Source: Chloroflexota bacterium (GTDB lineage: Bacteria; Chloroflexota; Dehalococcoidia; GIF9; UBA5629). Taken from it: a stretch of DNA of 64,000 bases. The DNA is taken from positions 62,001 to 126,000 of the forward strand of contig VGOP01000002.1 of assembly GCA_016875875.1 (NCBI GenBank), in the 5' to 3' direction. The position numbers and the translations under genes were made by a program. Below the pieces are notes generated by a model. The model saw only the letters and a list, made by a program, of their open reading frames with translations. It did not search any database and was not told the DNA's origin. This document shows, piece by piece, positions 36,179-43,795 of this stretch (the first letter of the stretch is position 1; each line of letters starts with the position of its first letter).

Positions 36179-36799
36179 TTATTCCAATACACTGCGGCGT
36201 CCAAAAACCAAGCCTAAAAAGACGCGTTCGTAGAAGAAGTATATGAAGTGCCGGAGCTTGCCGAAGGGAACATAGGCCATGGTGATGCCCGAGGTAGCCC
36301 AGAAGGCTGGCAGATACTTTATTGCGTAGGCCGATATGGCTGCGGATACCAGAAACAGCGTGGTCAGTGCCAGGGCAAAATAGTCGTCAGGCGTGCTGAG
36401 GAGTCGCATGGTTGGGTCTGCAATACGAATCCAGAAGCCTGCTAATCCCAAAAGGGCGCCTATGCCGAATAGGGCTGCCAGGGAGAGGCGTAATGGTTCG
36501 GGCATTTGAGCCAGCCAGGGAGTAGCTATCAGGTAAGCTGCACCAGCGAAAATGCACAGGTGAAAGATAACGCCGCGGATGTATGATATCCAGTGTATGC
36601 GGGCACTCTCCTTGCCCCAAGGGGCCAGACCCAGGGTGAAGGCCCATAGCACTCCCTGAGCTGGCGAGCCTTTGATCGGTGCCAGTTCGGCGTTGTAAGG
36701 TCGGCGTTGTGAAATCACCAGAATGGCTATTACGCCTGCTATAAAGATAACGGCGCCGATAAGCACCACCCCTGCGGCTACCGTGTCCAATGTGCTCAT
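36179..36799 (-). CDS. DsrM/NarI-like cytochrome b membrane subunit
   Basis: A 206-residue membrane protein with about five hydrophobic helices. His69 and His80 in the second helix (IHWISYIRGVIFH) and His184 (LRHFIYFFYER) are candidate heme b ligands, in the arrangement of nitrate-reductase gamma/DsrM quinone-interacting subunits. Its start overlaps the tusA stop (ATGA) and it is followed at four bases by the DsrK/HdrD-like gene. Together these could move electrons between the menaquinone pool and a cytosolic disulfide or sulfur carrier; the direction is not known. Confidence 0.85.
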   Translation of the reverse strand: MSTLDTVAAGVVLIGAVIFIAGVIAILVISQRRPYNAELAPIKGSPAQGVLWAFTLGLAPWGKESARIHWISYIRGVIFHLCIFAGAAYLIATPWLAQMPEPLRLSLAALFGIGALLGLAGFWIRIADPTMRLLSTPDDYFALALTTLFLVSAAISAYAIKYLPAFWATSGITMAYVPFGKLRHFIYFFYERVFLGLVFGRRSVLE

Positions 36800-37038
36800 T
36801 TCAGCTTCTTTATGAAGAAGGTGATAACCTTGCCCTCTCGTTCCATAGCCAGGACCTCGTTGCCGGTGCTCTTAGCCCAGGCAGGTATGTCGGCAAGCAC
36901 ACCTGGGTCAGTAGCTGTGGCCTTCAGTACGCCGCCGACGGGCAGACTCTTTATCGCCTGACTAACCTTGACTATTGGAATGGGGCAGAGCAGTCCCTCC
37001 AAATTCAGTTTTTGGTCTGCCTTTATGTCTTGTGGCAT
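36796..37038 (-). CDS. tusA: TusA family sulfur carrier protein
   Basis: An 80-residue sulfurtransferase. Catalytic Cys18 is in GLLCPIPIV, the CPxP motif carrying a persulfide. ATATDPGVLADIPAWA and the C-terminal strand complete the fold. The ATG at 37038 follows AAGGAGG; an upstream start would run into the DsrE-like gene. It overlaps the membrane subunit gene and lies 17 bases from the DsrE-like gene, giving a sulfur-relay arrangement familiar from sulfur-metabolising bacteria. Confidence 0.93.
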   Translation of the reverse strand: MPQDIKADQKLNLEGLLCPIPIVKVSQAIKSLPVGGVLKATATDPGVLADIPAWAKSTGNEVLAMEREGKVITFFIKKLK

Positions 37039-37055
37039 TGTTGCCTCCTTATGCG

Positions 37056-37532
37056 TCATATGAATAACGTTACTTTGGAGTGGAAAGCCATCTCTAACAT
37101 GGTGGCCACTCCACATGAGTCTTCGACCTCGTCAATCAGGTCCTCCCGTTTTATCTCCATGACCTGCATGCTCGTCTCACAGGGCAGGAGCTTAACTCCC
37201 AGATCAATAGCGGTCTGCCGAAGTTCTTCCAGGGGTGTTATTTTATGTGACTTCATCATCCGTTTGAACATCCACCGGCCGATGCCGCCGAAATTGAAGC
37301 GGGAAGGGCCGATGCGATTGATGCCACCCCGGTTCAGGAGGCCCATCATGCGGCCAAAGAGGCCCTGGCCTGTAAAGTTCCCCTTCTGGATGGCCTTTAT
37401 ACCCCAGAAGGTGAAAAACATGTTAGTTTCCTTGCCGGCTGCGGCAGCCCCAATGGCGATACTGAAGGCAGCAAAGACTTTATCCATGTCGCCACTAATT
37501 ATAATCATGGTTACTGCATCATCTTTTGCCAT
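37056..37532 (-). CDS. DsrE/DsrF-like (DsrE2-type) sulfur transfer protein
   Basis: A 158-residue protein with a N-terminal strand (TMIIISGDMDKVFAA) and an alanine-rich helix, FFTFWGIK, and a reactive-type Cys in LLPCETSMQVM near residue 118. This is the pattern of DsrE2-like proteins, including membrane-associated ones involved in sulfane sulfur transfer with TusA. A second Cys is in EDSCGVATM. Excellent AGGAGG site before the ATG. First gene of the DsrE-TusA-DsrM-DsrK unit. Confidence 0.88.
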   Translation of the reverse strand: MAKDDAVTMIIISGDMDKVFAAFSIAIGAAAAGKETNMFFTFWGIKAIQKGNFTGQGLFGRMMGLLNRGGINRIGPSRFNFGGIGRWMFKRMMKSHKITPLEELRQTAIDLGVKLLPCETSMQVMEIKREDLIDEVEDSCGVATMLEMAFHSKVTLFI

Positions 37533-37574
37533 TTCTTTCCTCCTATTTCATTATTAATTCTTGTGTGTTGAACG

Positions 37575-37609
37575 TGGCATGCTCCAGGTTGCGAGTACCT
37601 GCTATGCCA
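37575..37609. promoter_or_regulatory. Interrupted hairpin upstream of the DsrE-like gene
   Basis: The stretch 37543-37778 between the DsrE-like gene and the zinc-ribbon gene has no supported gene. It contains a nested inverted repeat: TGGCAT with ATGCCA and inner CAGGT with ACCTG, spanning 35 bases. In the minus-strand RNA it sits 43 bases before the ATG. It may be a leader structure or a remnant repeat. No clear promoter was found, so the DsrE unit may be read through from arsR. Confidence 0.4.
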
Positions 37610-37778
37610 CAGGTAGGAGCTACAGGCCCCCTTAAGCTAGGCTGGAACCGTCTTTGAACCTGTCCGCTGGCACCTCCTTTGCAGTATGAGCTGGCTGCTT
37701 TGTATTTATTCTGATAACTGTGACCTCTTGTTGTGTCCAATCCCATAAACGAGGCTCACGGCCTCGGCCGTTCTAGCC

Positions 37779-37961
37779 TCAGCCGCCGCTGAATGCGAAC
37801 CTGGTGAAGAATCTGAACTTATCGGCGGGGCTATCGAATTTCTCGACATTGCCGCTTTCGCAGCGGGGACATTTCACATTCTCTTTATCTTTCAGATTTT
37901 CTGGCTTTGGTTTGGCGAATGTAATTCTGCAGTCGTTACATCCGTATTCTTGCGCTGGCAT
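37779..37961 (-). CDS. Small zinc ribbon protein (FmdB-like)
   Basis: A 60-residue protein with C-N-D-C (about 8-11) and C-P-R-C (about 34-37) knuckles, a lysine-rich middle and an aromatic tail RFFTRFAFSGG. An AAGGAGA site precedes the ATG. It lies 26 bases downstream of the ArsR-type regulator and is probably co-transcribed with it, between the regulator and the sulfur-transfer genes. Function not known. Confidence 0.75.
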   Translation of the reverse strand: MPAQEYGCNDCRITFAKPKPENLKDKENVKCPRCESGNVEKFDSPADKFRFFTRFAFSGG

Positions 37962-37987
37962 TTTGTATCTCCTTTTCTGCTTTAGAA

Positions 37988-38323
37988 TTAAGCTACTAAT
38001 CTCTCGGCTAACTGTTTGTTCTTTTCTATCTGGTCGAGAAGTATTTGATGTACCATGTCACAGGCATCGCCTATTTTCGGGTCGCTCAGGCTGTAGTAAA
38101 CACTTGTTCCTTCACGGCGGTGTTGCACCACACCTCTGTCGCGGAGAATGGCGAGGTGCCGGGAGACAACCGCTTGAGGCAGCTCCACCACACGGGCTAG
38201 CTCGCCTACTGTCCTCTCGCCCTCACGCAGCTCATCGATGATGATGAGCCTCTTCGGGTCAGCGAATGTCTTGCACAATTCCGCCTTTAGATTGTAGAGC
38301 TCAGGGTTATGTCTCACTAGCAA
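37988..38323 (-). CDS. ArsR-family winged-helix repressor
   Basis: A 111-residue winged helix-turn-helix protein. The recognition helix is VELPQAVVSRHLAILRDRG and the wing is VVQHRREGTSVYYSLSD. The classical arsenic-site CxC of the third helix is absent. Cys17 and Cys88 remain, one on each side of the DNA-binding core, as in persulfide-sensing members; this is a suggestion, not shown. TTG start at 38323 after GGAAGG, with GTG at 38317 as alternative. It sits upstream of the zinc ribbon and sulfur genes. Confidence 0.88.
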   Translation of the reverse strand: MLVRHNPELYNLKAELCKTFADPKRLIIIDELREGERTVGELARVVELPQAVVSRHLAILRDRGVVQHRREGTSVYYSLSDPKIGDACDMVHQILLDQIEKNKQLAERLVA

Positions 38324-38340
38324 TACACCTTCCTTTGTTG

Positions 38341-38394
38341 TTAATATAAATATATGTATATTGAAATATTATCATATTATGACTGCATTGTCAA
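38341..38394 (-). promoter_or_regulatory. arsR promoter with AT-rich operator
   Basis: Minus-strand perfect TTGACA (38389-38394), a 17-base spacer and TAATAT (38366-38371). Immediately downstream lies a near-palindrome with the centre CATATATTTATATT (38341-38365 region), typical of the ATA/TAT operators of ArsR repressors. Autorepression is therefore likely. Confidence 0.7.
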
Positions 38395-38410
38395 GTCTGG
38401 CTTGTTTTCA

Positions 38411-38490
38411 TGTCTTTGCGAGCCTTCTCTCCGGTCCTTTTAACGCACCGAGATCGCCACGTCACGATTGCATCGGGACTCGCGATGACA
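38411..38490. repeat. MITE-like dispersed repeat, copy 2 (inverted)
   Basis: An 80-base element with terminal inverted repeats TGTCTTTGCGAG and CTCGCGATGACA. Its interior GAGATCGCCACGTC is the reverse of a segment of copy 1. No open frame. It lies between the arsR promoter and the kinase operon. The size and ends suggest a non-autonomous transposable element; the matching transposase is not in the window. Confidence 0.75.
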
Positions 38491-38550
38491 AGTGGGTAAA
38501 TGTACGGACTGGGCTTTAGCCCTGTCCGAGACGCCCGTTTATAATTTCAC

Positions 38551-38572
38551 GGACAGACCTGAAGGTCTGTCC
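38551..38572. repeat. Short palindrome GGACAGACCT/AGGTCTGTCC
   Basis: Two 10-base perfect arms with a two-base centre, followed by CCTACATTGTAG. The same sequence with longer arms recurs at 59048-59083, so it is a dispersed palindromic repeat. It could also act as a rho-independent-like hairpin, but has no T tract. Confidence 0.75.
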
Positions 38573-38593
38573 CTACATTGTAGCAGCTGCGTA

Positions 38594-38622
38594 TTCGCCC
38601 CAAATCCTAAAGGTGGTATAAT
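38594..38622 (+). promoter_or_regulatory. Promoter of the kinase-RLP-oxidoreductase operon
   Basis: Perfect TATAAT (38617-38622) 17 bases after TTCGCC (38594-38599, weak). Distance to the ATG at 38641 leaves a leader of only about 12 bases, with GAGGTGG as the ribosome site. Confidence 0.6.
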
Positions 38623-38640
38623 AAGCGCTCGAGGTGGATA

Positions 38641-40182
38641 ATGGCCAAGTACATAATCGCCCATGATGTGGGCACCAGCGGCAATAAGGCAGTTCTGGTG
38701 GATATTGAAGGACATGTCCACGGCAAGTGCTTTGAGCCCTACAAGACCTACTATCCCAAGCCGGGCTGGGCGGAGCAGGAACCTGTAGATTGGTGGAACG
38801 CAGTGACTCGGACGACGAGGCTTCTACTGGAACAAACCGGTGTTTCACCCAAGGATGTGTTATGTATTACTTACAGCACGCAGATGCTCGGCATAATCCC
38901 CATGGATTCGCGAAAAGGGCCGCTGAGACGTGCCATAATCTGGCTTGACAACAGGGCTGGTGAGCAGGCGGAGCGGCTGATGAGAAAATTCTTGGGCCCC
39001 CGTGTTTTTGCCCTAATTGCCGGCGCTACTTTAGGTGGTAAGGATGGTTTACCTAAGCTGCTCTGGCTCAAAGGTGAAGAGCCCGAGATTTATAACATGA
39101 TGAGCTGTTTTCTCGATGTCGCCGGTTATCTTTTCTATCGCAGCACGGGCAACATGGTCATGGAATGGACCGGCGGCTCTGTCTTTGGAATTGACCTGAA
39201 AAAGAAGACATGGCTTAATGGTATTTTTCGCTATGTCGGTCTTGACTCTGAGAAGTTTCCGCCTCTGGTTCGGTCGATAGACAAGGTCGGCGAACTTACG
39301 CCAGAGGCAGCCAAGGAATATGGGCTCCTACAGGGTACGCCAGTAATCGCCGGTTCTGGAGATGCTTCGTGTGCCGCGGTAGGCTCTGGTGCCGTCGGTG
39401 AAGGCGAAGGACATATCTATCTGGGGACGTCTGGCTGGGTGGGTGTGGTCACAGAACGAACACCGCAGGGCAAATGTGGTGCTGCCACGATTCATTCGGC
39501 GGACCCGGGCAAGGCGTTGCTATTTGCTGAATCCGAGACTGCCGGCGCCTGTCTGCAGTGGATTGCCGACGAGTTCTACAAGGCTGAGAAAAAGGACCCG
39601 AATATCCCCAGTGTCTATGCCCTTATGGATGATGAGGTTGCCAGAATTCCACCGGGCTCCAATTACCTGCTCTTCACCCCCTGGATTTACGGCGAAAGGG
39701 CTCCTATAGATGATTGTTATGTCCGTGCCGCCTTTCTCAATTTGAGCGCTGAACATAGCCGTGAGGACTTGCTGCGGGCTGTCTACGAAGGTGTGGCCTA
39801 CAACATAAGGTGGATCGTACAAATCGTGGAGAGAGAATTCAAATTTCCATTGCCGCAGCTCAGAGTCATAGGTGGTGGGGCAAAGGGGAAACCGTGGATG
39901 CAGATTATGGCTGATGTAACTCAAAGGAAAATTGAAACCGTTTGCGACCCTCAAGAAGCTGGAGCGGTAGGAGCAGCGCTGGTAGCTGCTGTTGGCCTCG
40001 GTATATACCCAGATTTTGAGTCTCTGAGAAAGGTGGTCAAGGTAGATAGAGCTTATGAGCCGCAGCCGGAGAATTCGGAGATTTACGACTCGCTGTTTCA
40101 TTCATATCAAGAAGTGTATGGTAGCCTGCGGAATTTCTATAGAAAGCTGAACAAGGAGAGATTTGATAAAGCAACATTGTAA
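38641..40182 (+). CDS. FGGY-family carbohydrate kinase
   Basis: A 513-residue sugar kinase of the xylulokinase/glycerol-kinase group. The N-terminal ATP-phosphate loop is HDVGTSGNKAVLVD. IIWLDNRAGEQAERL carries the catalytic-type Asp. The C-terminal FGGY domain has IYLGTSGWVGVV and RVIGGGAKGKPWMQIMAD. The sugar cannot be inferred from sequence alone. The gene is 12 bases from the RuBisCO-like gene and shares its promoter, so the product is probably a phosphorylated ketose or sugar acid that the RuBisCO-like protein then processes. Confidence 0.9.
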   Translation: MAKYIIAHDVGTSGNKAVLVDIEGHVHGKCFEPYKTYYPKPGWAEQEPVDWWNAVTRTTRLLLEQTGVSPKDVLCITYSTQMLGIIPMDSRKGPLRRAIIWLDNRAGEQAERLMRKFLGPRVFALIAGATLGGKDGLPKLLWLKGEEPEIYNMMSCFLDVAGYLFYRSTGNMVMEWTGGSVFGIDLKKKTWLNGIFRYVGLDSEKFPPLVRSIDKVGELTPEAAKEYGLLQGTPVIAGSGDASCAAVGSGAVGEGEGHIYLGTSGWVGVVTERTPQGKCGAATIHSADPGKALLFAESETAGACLQWIADEFYKAEKKDPNIPSVYALMDDEVARIPPGSNYLLFTPWIYGERAPIDDCYVRAAFLNLSAEHSREDLLRAVYEGVAYNIRWIVQIVEREFKFPLPQLRVIGGGAKGKPWMQIMADVTQRKIETVCDPQEAGAVGAALVAAVGLGIYPDFESLRKVVKVDRAYEPQPENSEIYDSLFHSYQEVYGSLRNFYRKLNKERFDKATL

Positions 40183-40194
40183 GGAGGTGCTAAT

Positions 40195-41505
40195 ATGGAT
40201 AGAGAAGAGATTCTAGGTCTTCCCATAGCTCTGCCGGATGGCGTGGATTACGATGAATATGTTATCGGCACGTATTTGGTTTCCTACCCGGCAGCGCTCC
40301 CCGTGCCACTGATAGCTCCCATGCTGGCTGTGGAGCAGAGCACAGGCACCTGGGTGCCCGTGCCCGGTGAGACTCCAGAGGTTCGTTGCCAGCATATCGC
40401 CAAGGTGATCGGCGTCTACGAGATGCCCGACTACGAATCCACCGTACCTCCCAATCTACAAGACAGGAAGTGGTTTGTGCAGGTGGCTTATCCGGAGGTT
40501 AACATCGGCGAGCAGATACCCATGCTGCTGACTACAGTGGTGGGCAACATTTCTATGGGTGGCGACATAAAGTTGGTAGATATTCGTTTCCCTGAGAAAT
40601 ATGTTGCTGGTTTCAAGGGACCGAAGTTCGGCATTGAAGGTGTGAGGAAAGTGTTAGGCGTGGAAAAACGTCCCCTTCTTAACAACATGATAAAGCCGTG
40701 CACGGGTTATACATGTGAGGTTGGAGCTGAGTTGTTCCGGAAGGCAGCGGCTGGTGGCTGTGACATTGTTAAGGACGATGAGTTGATAGCCGATGCTTCA
40801 TTCAATTCAGCGCTTGAGCGTGTTAAGAGCTATATGAAGATTGAGAAGCAGGTCTATGAGGAAACAGGTGAACGCACTCTATATACCGTGAACGTAACGG
40901 ATGCCATCCCCAAGGTCTTTGAAAATGCCAAGCGCGCTGTGGAATTGGGCTGCAATGCGCTTATGATAAACTACCTCGCCGTCGGCTTTCCGGTTATGCA
41001 GGCGCTGGCCGATGATCCGAAAATAAATGTTCCTATCCTTGCCCACATGGATGTTGCCGGCGCCTTCTATATGTCGCCCTGGCATGGCATGAGTTCTCAT
41101 CTTGTACTGGGCAAGCTGCCTCGGCTGGCCGGTGCTGATGTTGTTGTTATTCCTGCCCCCTACGGGAAAGCGCCGGTGATTGATTATAAGTTCAAAAACG
41201 CTGCTAGAAACCTGTCATTCCCGTTGTACAACCTGAAGCCGACGTTACCTATGGCATCTGGCGGAATTACGCCGTCCATGGTGCCACAGGTGATGATGGC
41301 TTTGGGCAATGATATCGTCATAGGCTCTGGAGGCGGCATTCATGCGCATCCTCAGGGTCCTATCGCTGGTGGCAAGGCGTTCCGTCAGGCGATCGATGCC
41401 ACTATGCAGGGCGTTCCACTGGCGGAATATGCCAAGGACCATAAGGAATTGGCGATTTCCCTTAAGGAATGGGTAGACCCGTTCAGCAAAGGCATTAGGA
41501 TTTGA
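40195..41505 (+). CDS. RuBisCO-like protein (form IV type)
   Basis: A 436-residue member of the RuBisCO large-subunit superfamily. TTVVGN (N118), IKPCTGYT (K167), GGCDIVKDDE (K193, D195, E196: the carbamylated Lys and Mg ligands), H284, loop-6-like Lys325, MASGG (355-357) and GSGGG (378-381) align with the catalytic motifs. However, the equivalents of Lys177, Arg295 and His327 (spinach numbers) appear to be Cys169, Met285 and Ser. It is therefore not a CO2-fixing RuBisCO; it likely enolises or isomerises a phosphorylated ketose or keto acid. AAGGAGGTG site; central gene of a three-gene operon. Confidence 0.93.
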   Translation: MDREEILGLPIALPDGVDYDEYVIGTYLVSYPAALPVPLIAPMLAVEQSTGTWVPVPGETPEVRCQHIAKVIGVYEMPDYESTVPPNLQDRKWFVQVAYPEVNIGEQIPMLLTTVVGNISMGGDIKLVDIRFPEKYVAGFKGPKFGIEGVRKVLGVEKRPLLNNMIKPCTGYTCEVGAELFRKAAAGGCDIVKDDELIADASFNSALERVKSYMKIEKQVYEETGERTLYTVNVTDAIPKVFENAKRAVELGCNALMINYLAVGFPVMQALADDPKINVPILAHMDVAGAFYMSPWHGMSSHLVLGKLPRLAGADVVVIPAPYGKAPVIDYKFKNAARNLSFPLYNLKPTLPMASGGITPSMVPQVMMALGNDIVIGSGGGIHAHPQGPIAGGKAFRQAIDATMQGVPLAEYAKDHKELAISLKEWVDPFSKGIRI

Positions 41506-41518
41506 AAGGAGTAAGCAA

Positions 41519-42736
41519 ATGTCTAAGGTTACAGTTTTAGGTGGCTGTGGGGCGGTCGGCAGCATAGCCAGTGACACGCTGGCTTCAAGCGGCGTGTTCT
41601 CCGAAGTAGTTGTCGCTGACATTAATGTTGCGGTAGCAAGAAAGCTAGTCGGAAGGCTCAAAGGATGTAAAGTTTCCGCCGTGGAAGTTGATGCCGAAAA
41701 TCCCCAGAGCATAAAGAGGGCGATTGGCGGCTCATCGGTTGTCCTGAACTGCGTTGGGCCGTTCTACAAGTACGGCCCCAGCATACTGAAAGCCGTGATA
41801 GAAGCCAAAATCAATTATGTCGATGTCTGCGATGATTTTGATGCCACGGAGAAGATTCTGGCCATGGATGATAAGGCGAAGAAAGTTGGTGTTTCAGCAC
41901 TCATCGGAATGGGGAGTTCGCCCGGCGTGGCCAATGTTCTGGTCAGGTTCTGTGCTGATTCTCTGCTCGACCAAGTTGAGGCGGTGGACATATATCATGC
42001 CCATGGCGGCGAGAAGATTGAAGGTCCGGCGGTGGTGAAGCACAGGATTCACTCCATGAAGATAGATATACCAATGTTCCTTGGTGGCAAGTTTACCACG
42101 GTGAATCTCTTTGAGGACAGCGGAAAGGCCTTGGAGGAGGAGACTGAATTTCAAGATGTCGGTAAATACAGCGTCTATAGCTATCCGCATCCTGAGACTA
42201 TAACTCTGCCGAAGTATTTAAAGGGTGTAAAGAGGGTGACAAATCTAGGGCTGGTACTGCCGCCGGCTTATGCCGAGCTGATAAAGGGGATGGTAAGGCT
42301 GGGTATCACGGATGAGAAACCCATTGAGGTACAGGGTCACAATGTTATTCCTCTGGAGTTTGCTGTAAGCTATATACTTTCCCAGCGGCAGAGGCTGCTG
42401 AAAGAGGCTAAGATTAACCAGCCGATGGGTTGTTTGAAAATTGTGGTCAAAGGGTACAAGGATGGCGGGAAGAACACGTATATTTTCTCGATGTCTTCGC
42501 GAGGGCAGGGCATGGGTGAAGGCACAGGTATACCGGCGGCGATAGGTGCCATACTCATGGCTACAGGAAAGATCAAAGAGAAGGGTGTGCTTCCGCCTGA
42601 AGCCTGCGTCAATCCCATGGACCTGCTTGAGCTTGCCAAGACCAAAGTGAAAGCTGCTGCCGGTAGAGGCTTTCCTATCAGCATCGAACATATAGACAAA
42701 AATGGCAAGTCGCAGAAGGTGAACCTGCTTAGCTAG
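41519..42736 (+). CDS. Saccharopine-dehydrogenase-like NAD(P) oxidoreductase
   Basis: A 405-residue protein with a Rossmann loop VLGGCGAVGS at the N-terminus, the VLNCVGPFYKYG segment and GMGSSPGVANVL, as in saccharopine dehydrogenase and carboxynorspermidine synthase families. It lies 13 bases after the RuBisCO-like gene with a GGAG site, so it is in the operon. A Cys-free active site cannot be assigned. It could oxidise or reduce the product or substrate of the RuBisCO-like step. Neither the substrate nor the reaction is known. Confidence 0.85.
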   Translation: MSKVTVLGGCGAVGSIASDTLASSGVFSEVVVADINVAVARKLVGRLKGCKVSAVEVDAENPQSIKRAIGGSSVVLNCVGPFYKYGPSILKAVIEAKINYVDVCDDFDATEKILAMDDKAKKVGVSALIGMGSSPGVANVLVRFCADSLLDQVEAVDIYHAHGGEKIEGPAVVKHRIHSMKIDIPMFLGGKFTTVNLFEDSGKALEEETEFQDVGKYSVYSYPHPETITLPKYLKGVKRVTNLGLVLPPAYAELIKGMVRLGITDEKPIEVQGHNVIPLEFAVSYILSQRQRLLKEAKINQPMGCLKIVVKGYKDGGKNTYIFSMSSRGQGMGEGTGIPAAIGAILMATGKIKEKGVLPPEACVNPMDLLELAKTKVKAAAGRGFPISIEHIDKNGKSQKVNLLS

Positions 42737-42780
42737 CTAACTTGATTACCTGGTGTTGCGGAGATGGTCTGTCAATGTAG

Positions 42781-42824
42781 GGGCGAGGCTTTAGCCTCGC
42801 CCAATGCGACCTTAAAAAGGTCGC
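42781..42824. repeat. Two adjacent palindromes
   Basis: First palindrome GGGCGAGGCT-TT-AGCCTCGCCC (42781-42802), second GCGACCTT-AAA-AAGGTCGC (42806-42824). They lie downstream of the oxidoreductase stop and may terminate the kinase-RLP operon, or be a dispersed palindromic repeat like those at 38551 and 59048. Confidence 0.75.
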
Positions 42825-42901
42825 AACTATATTGGAAAGTAGACTGTCGCCAAGCACTCTCCATTCACCATATTATTGTTGTCTCTCAGAGAGGTGAACC
42901 A

Positions 42902-43795
42902 ATGAATATCCGTGAAGCCATATGCCATCGTATCAGCGTGCGTCATTACCAGTCACGGCCTGTCCCGGAAGAAGTTCTGCAGGCTGTGGTCGGCTCTGGT
43001 GCGAACTCTGTAGCTCTGGATGGTGGTATCCGAATCCGCTTTCATCTTGTCAGGGAAGGCAAGTCAGTGGCTGAACGGATGCTGTTCTTCACCGGGGCAC
43101 GGTTGCTTTTCGGCTCGTCACCGCACTTCATCATAGCCACATCAGAGGATAAGCCGTTGTTTATGTTGAACATGGGCTTCCGGATGGAGCAGATGATACT
43201 CTTTGCTACCCAGCAGGGCTTGGGCACCTGCTGGATTGGTGGCTTGTTCACCGAGGAGCGTATTGGTGGTTTCTTGGGGTTGGAGAGAGATGAGCGTGTC
43301 ATCGCCTTGACGCCGCTCGGTCATCCAGATACCTCACTTTACGGTCGGCTTACGCATGACCTGTTCGAGCTGGGGGCGATGAATTTCGGGCGTAGGAAGC
43401 CGCTGGAGCAGATAGCTTTTAGCTCTGAATGGGGCGAGCCGCTTAGGACTGAAGATAAGGAACTTCTTGAAACTCTGGAATGTGCCCGTTTGGCTCCATC
43501 GTGGGCCAATACCCAACCGTGGCGCTTTTTGGTAACCGGAGAGAAAGTCATAGCTGTGGCAGATGCCAAAGGAAGATACAGTGCCGTTCGTGATGGCAAG
43601 CACTATTATCGCCTTGACGTGGGCATCGCTATGGCACATTTCTTTCTGGCGGCCAAAGAGATGGGCTGGGGTGGAAAATGGCAGGTTACAGGATTTGACC
43701 CGGCGCAGGTAGCGAAACAGCATTGCATTCCTGATGACTACGAAGTGCTCGGAATATACAGGAGGAAGCAAAATGCCAGAAAAGTTGATGATTGA
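42902..43795 (+). CDS. Nitroreductase family FMN protein
   Basis: A 297-residue enzyme of the TM1586-like nitroreductase group. The ATG at 42902 follows GAGAGGTG; an upstream in-frame start would translate the palindromic repeat. RISVRHYQSRPVPEEVL is the FMN-binding start, GLGTCWIGGLF near the middle and LAPSWANTQPWRF in the second half, so the protein looks like two half-repeats, forming a pseudo-dimer instead of a homodimer. Its 3' end overlaps the BtrH-type gene by 23 bases. Substrate unknown. Confidence 0.85.
   Translation: MNIREAICHRISVRHYQSRPVPEEVLQAVVGSGANSVALDGGIRIRFHLVREGKSVAERMLFFTGARLLFGSSPHFIIATSEDKPLFMLNMGFRMEQMILFATQQGLGTCWIGGLFTEERIGGFLGLERDERVIALTPLGHPDTSLYGRLTHDLFELGAMNFGRRKPLEQIAFSSEWGEPLRTEDKELLETLECARLAPSWANTQPWRFLVTGEKVIAVADAKGRYSAVRDGKHYYRLDVGIAMAHFFLAAKEMGWGGKWQVTGFDPAQVAKQHCIPDDYEVLGIYRRKQNARKVDD

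Noticed and set aside
34897-37532. Complete Dsr sulfite-reduction system
   Set aside because: Only DsrM/DsrK-like, TusA and DsrE-like genes are here; dsrAB, dsrC, dsrJOP are absent from the window.
40195-41505. Genuine CO2-fixing RuBisCO
   Set aside because: Several residues needed for carboxylation and bisphosphate binding differ, and no phosphoribulokinase or AMP-phosphorylase partner is seen, so it was called RuBisCO-like only.
42764-42901. Longer nitroreductase start
   Set aside because: Would translate the dispersed palindromes; the ATG at 42902 has the ribosome site and the family start.
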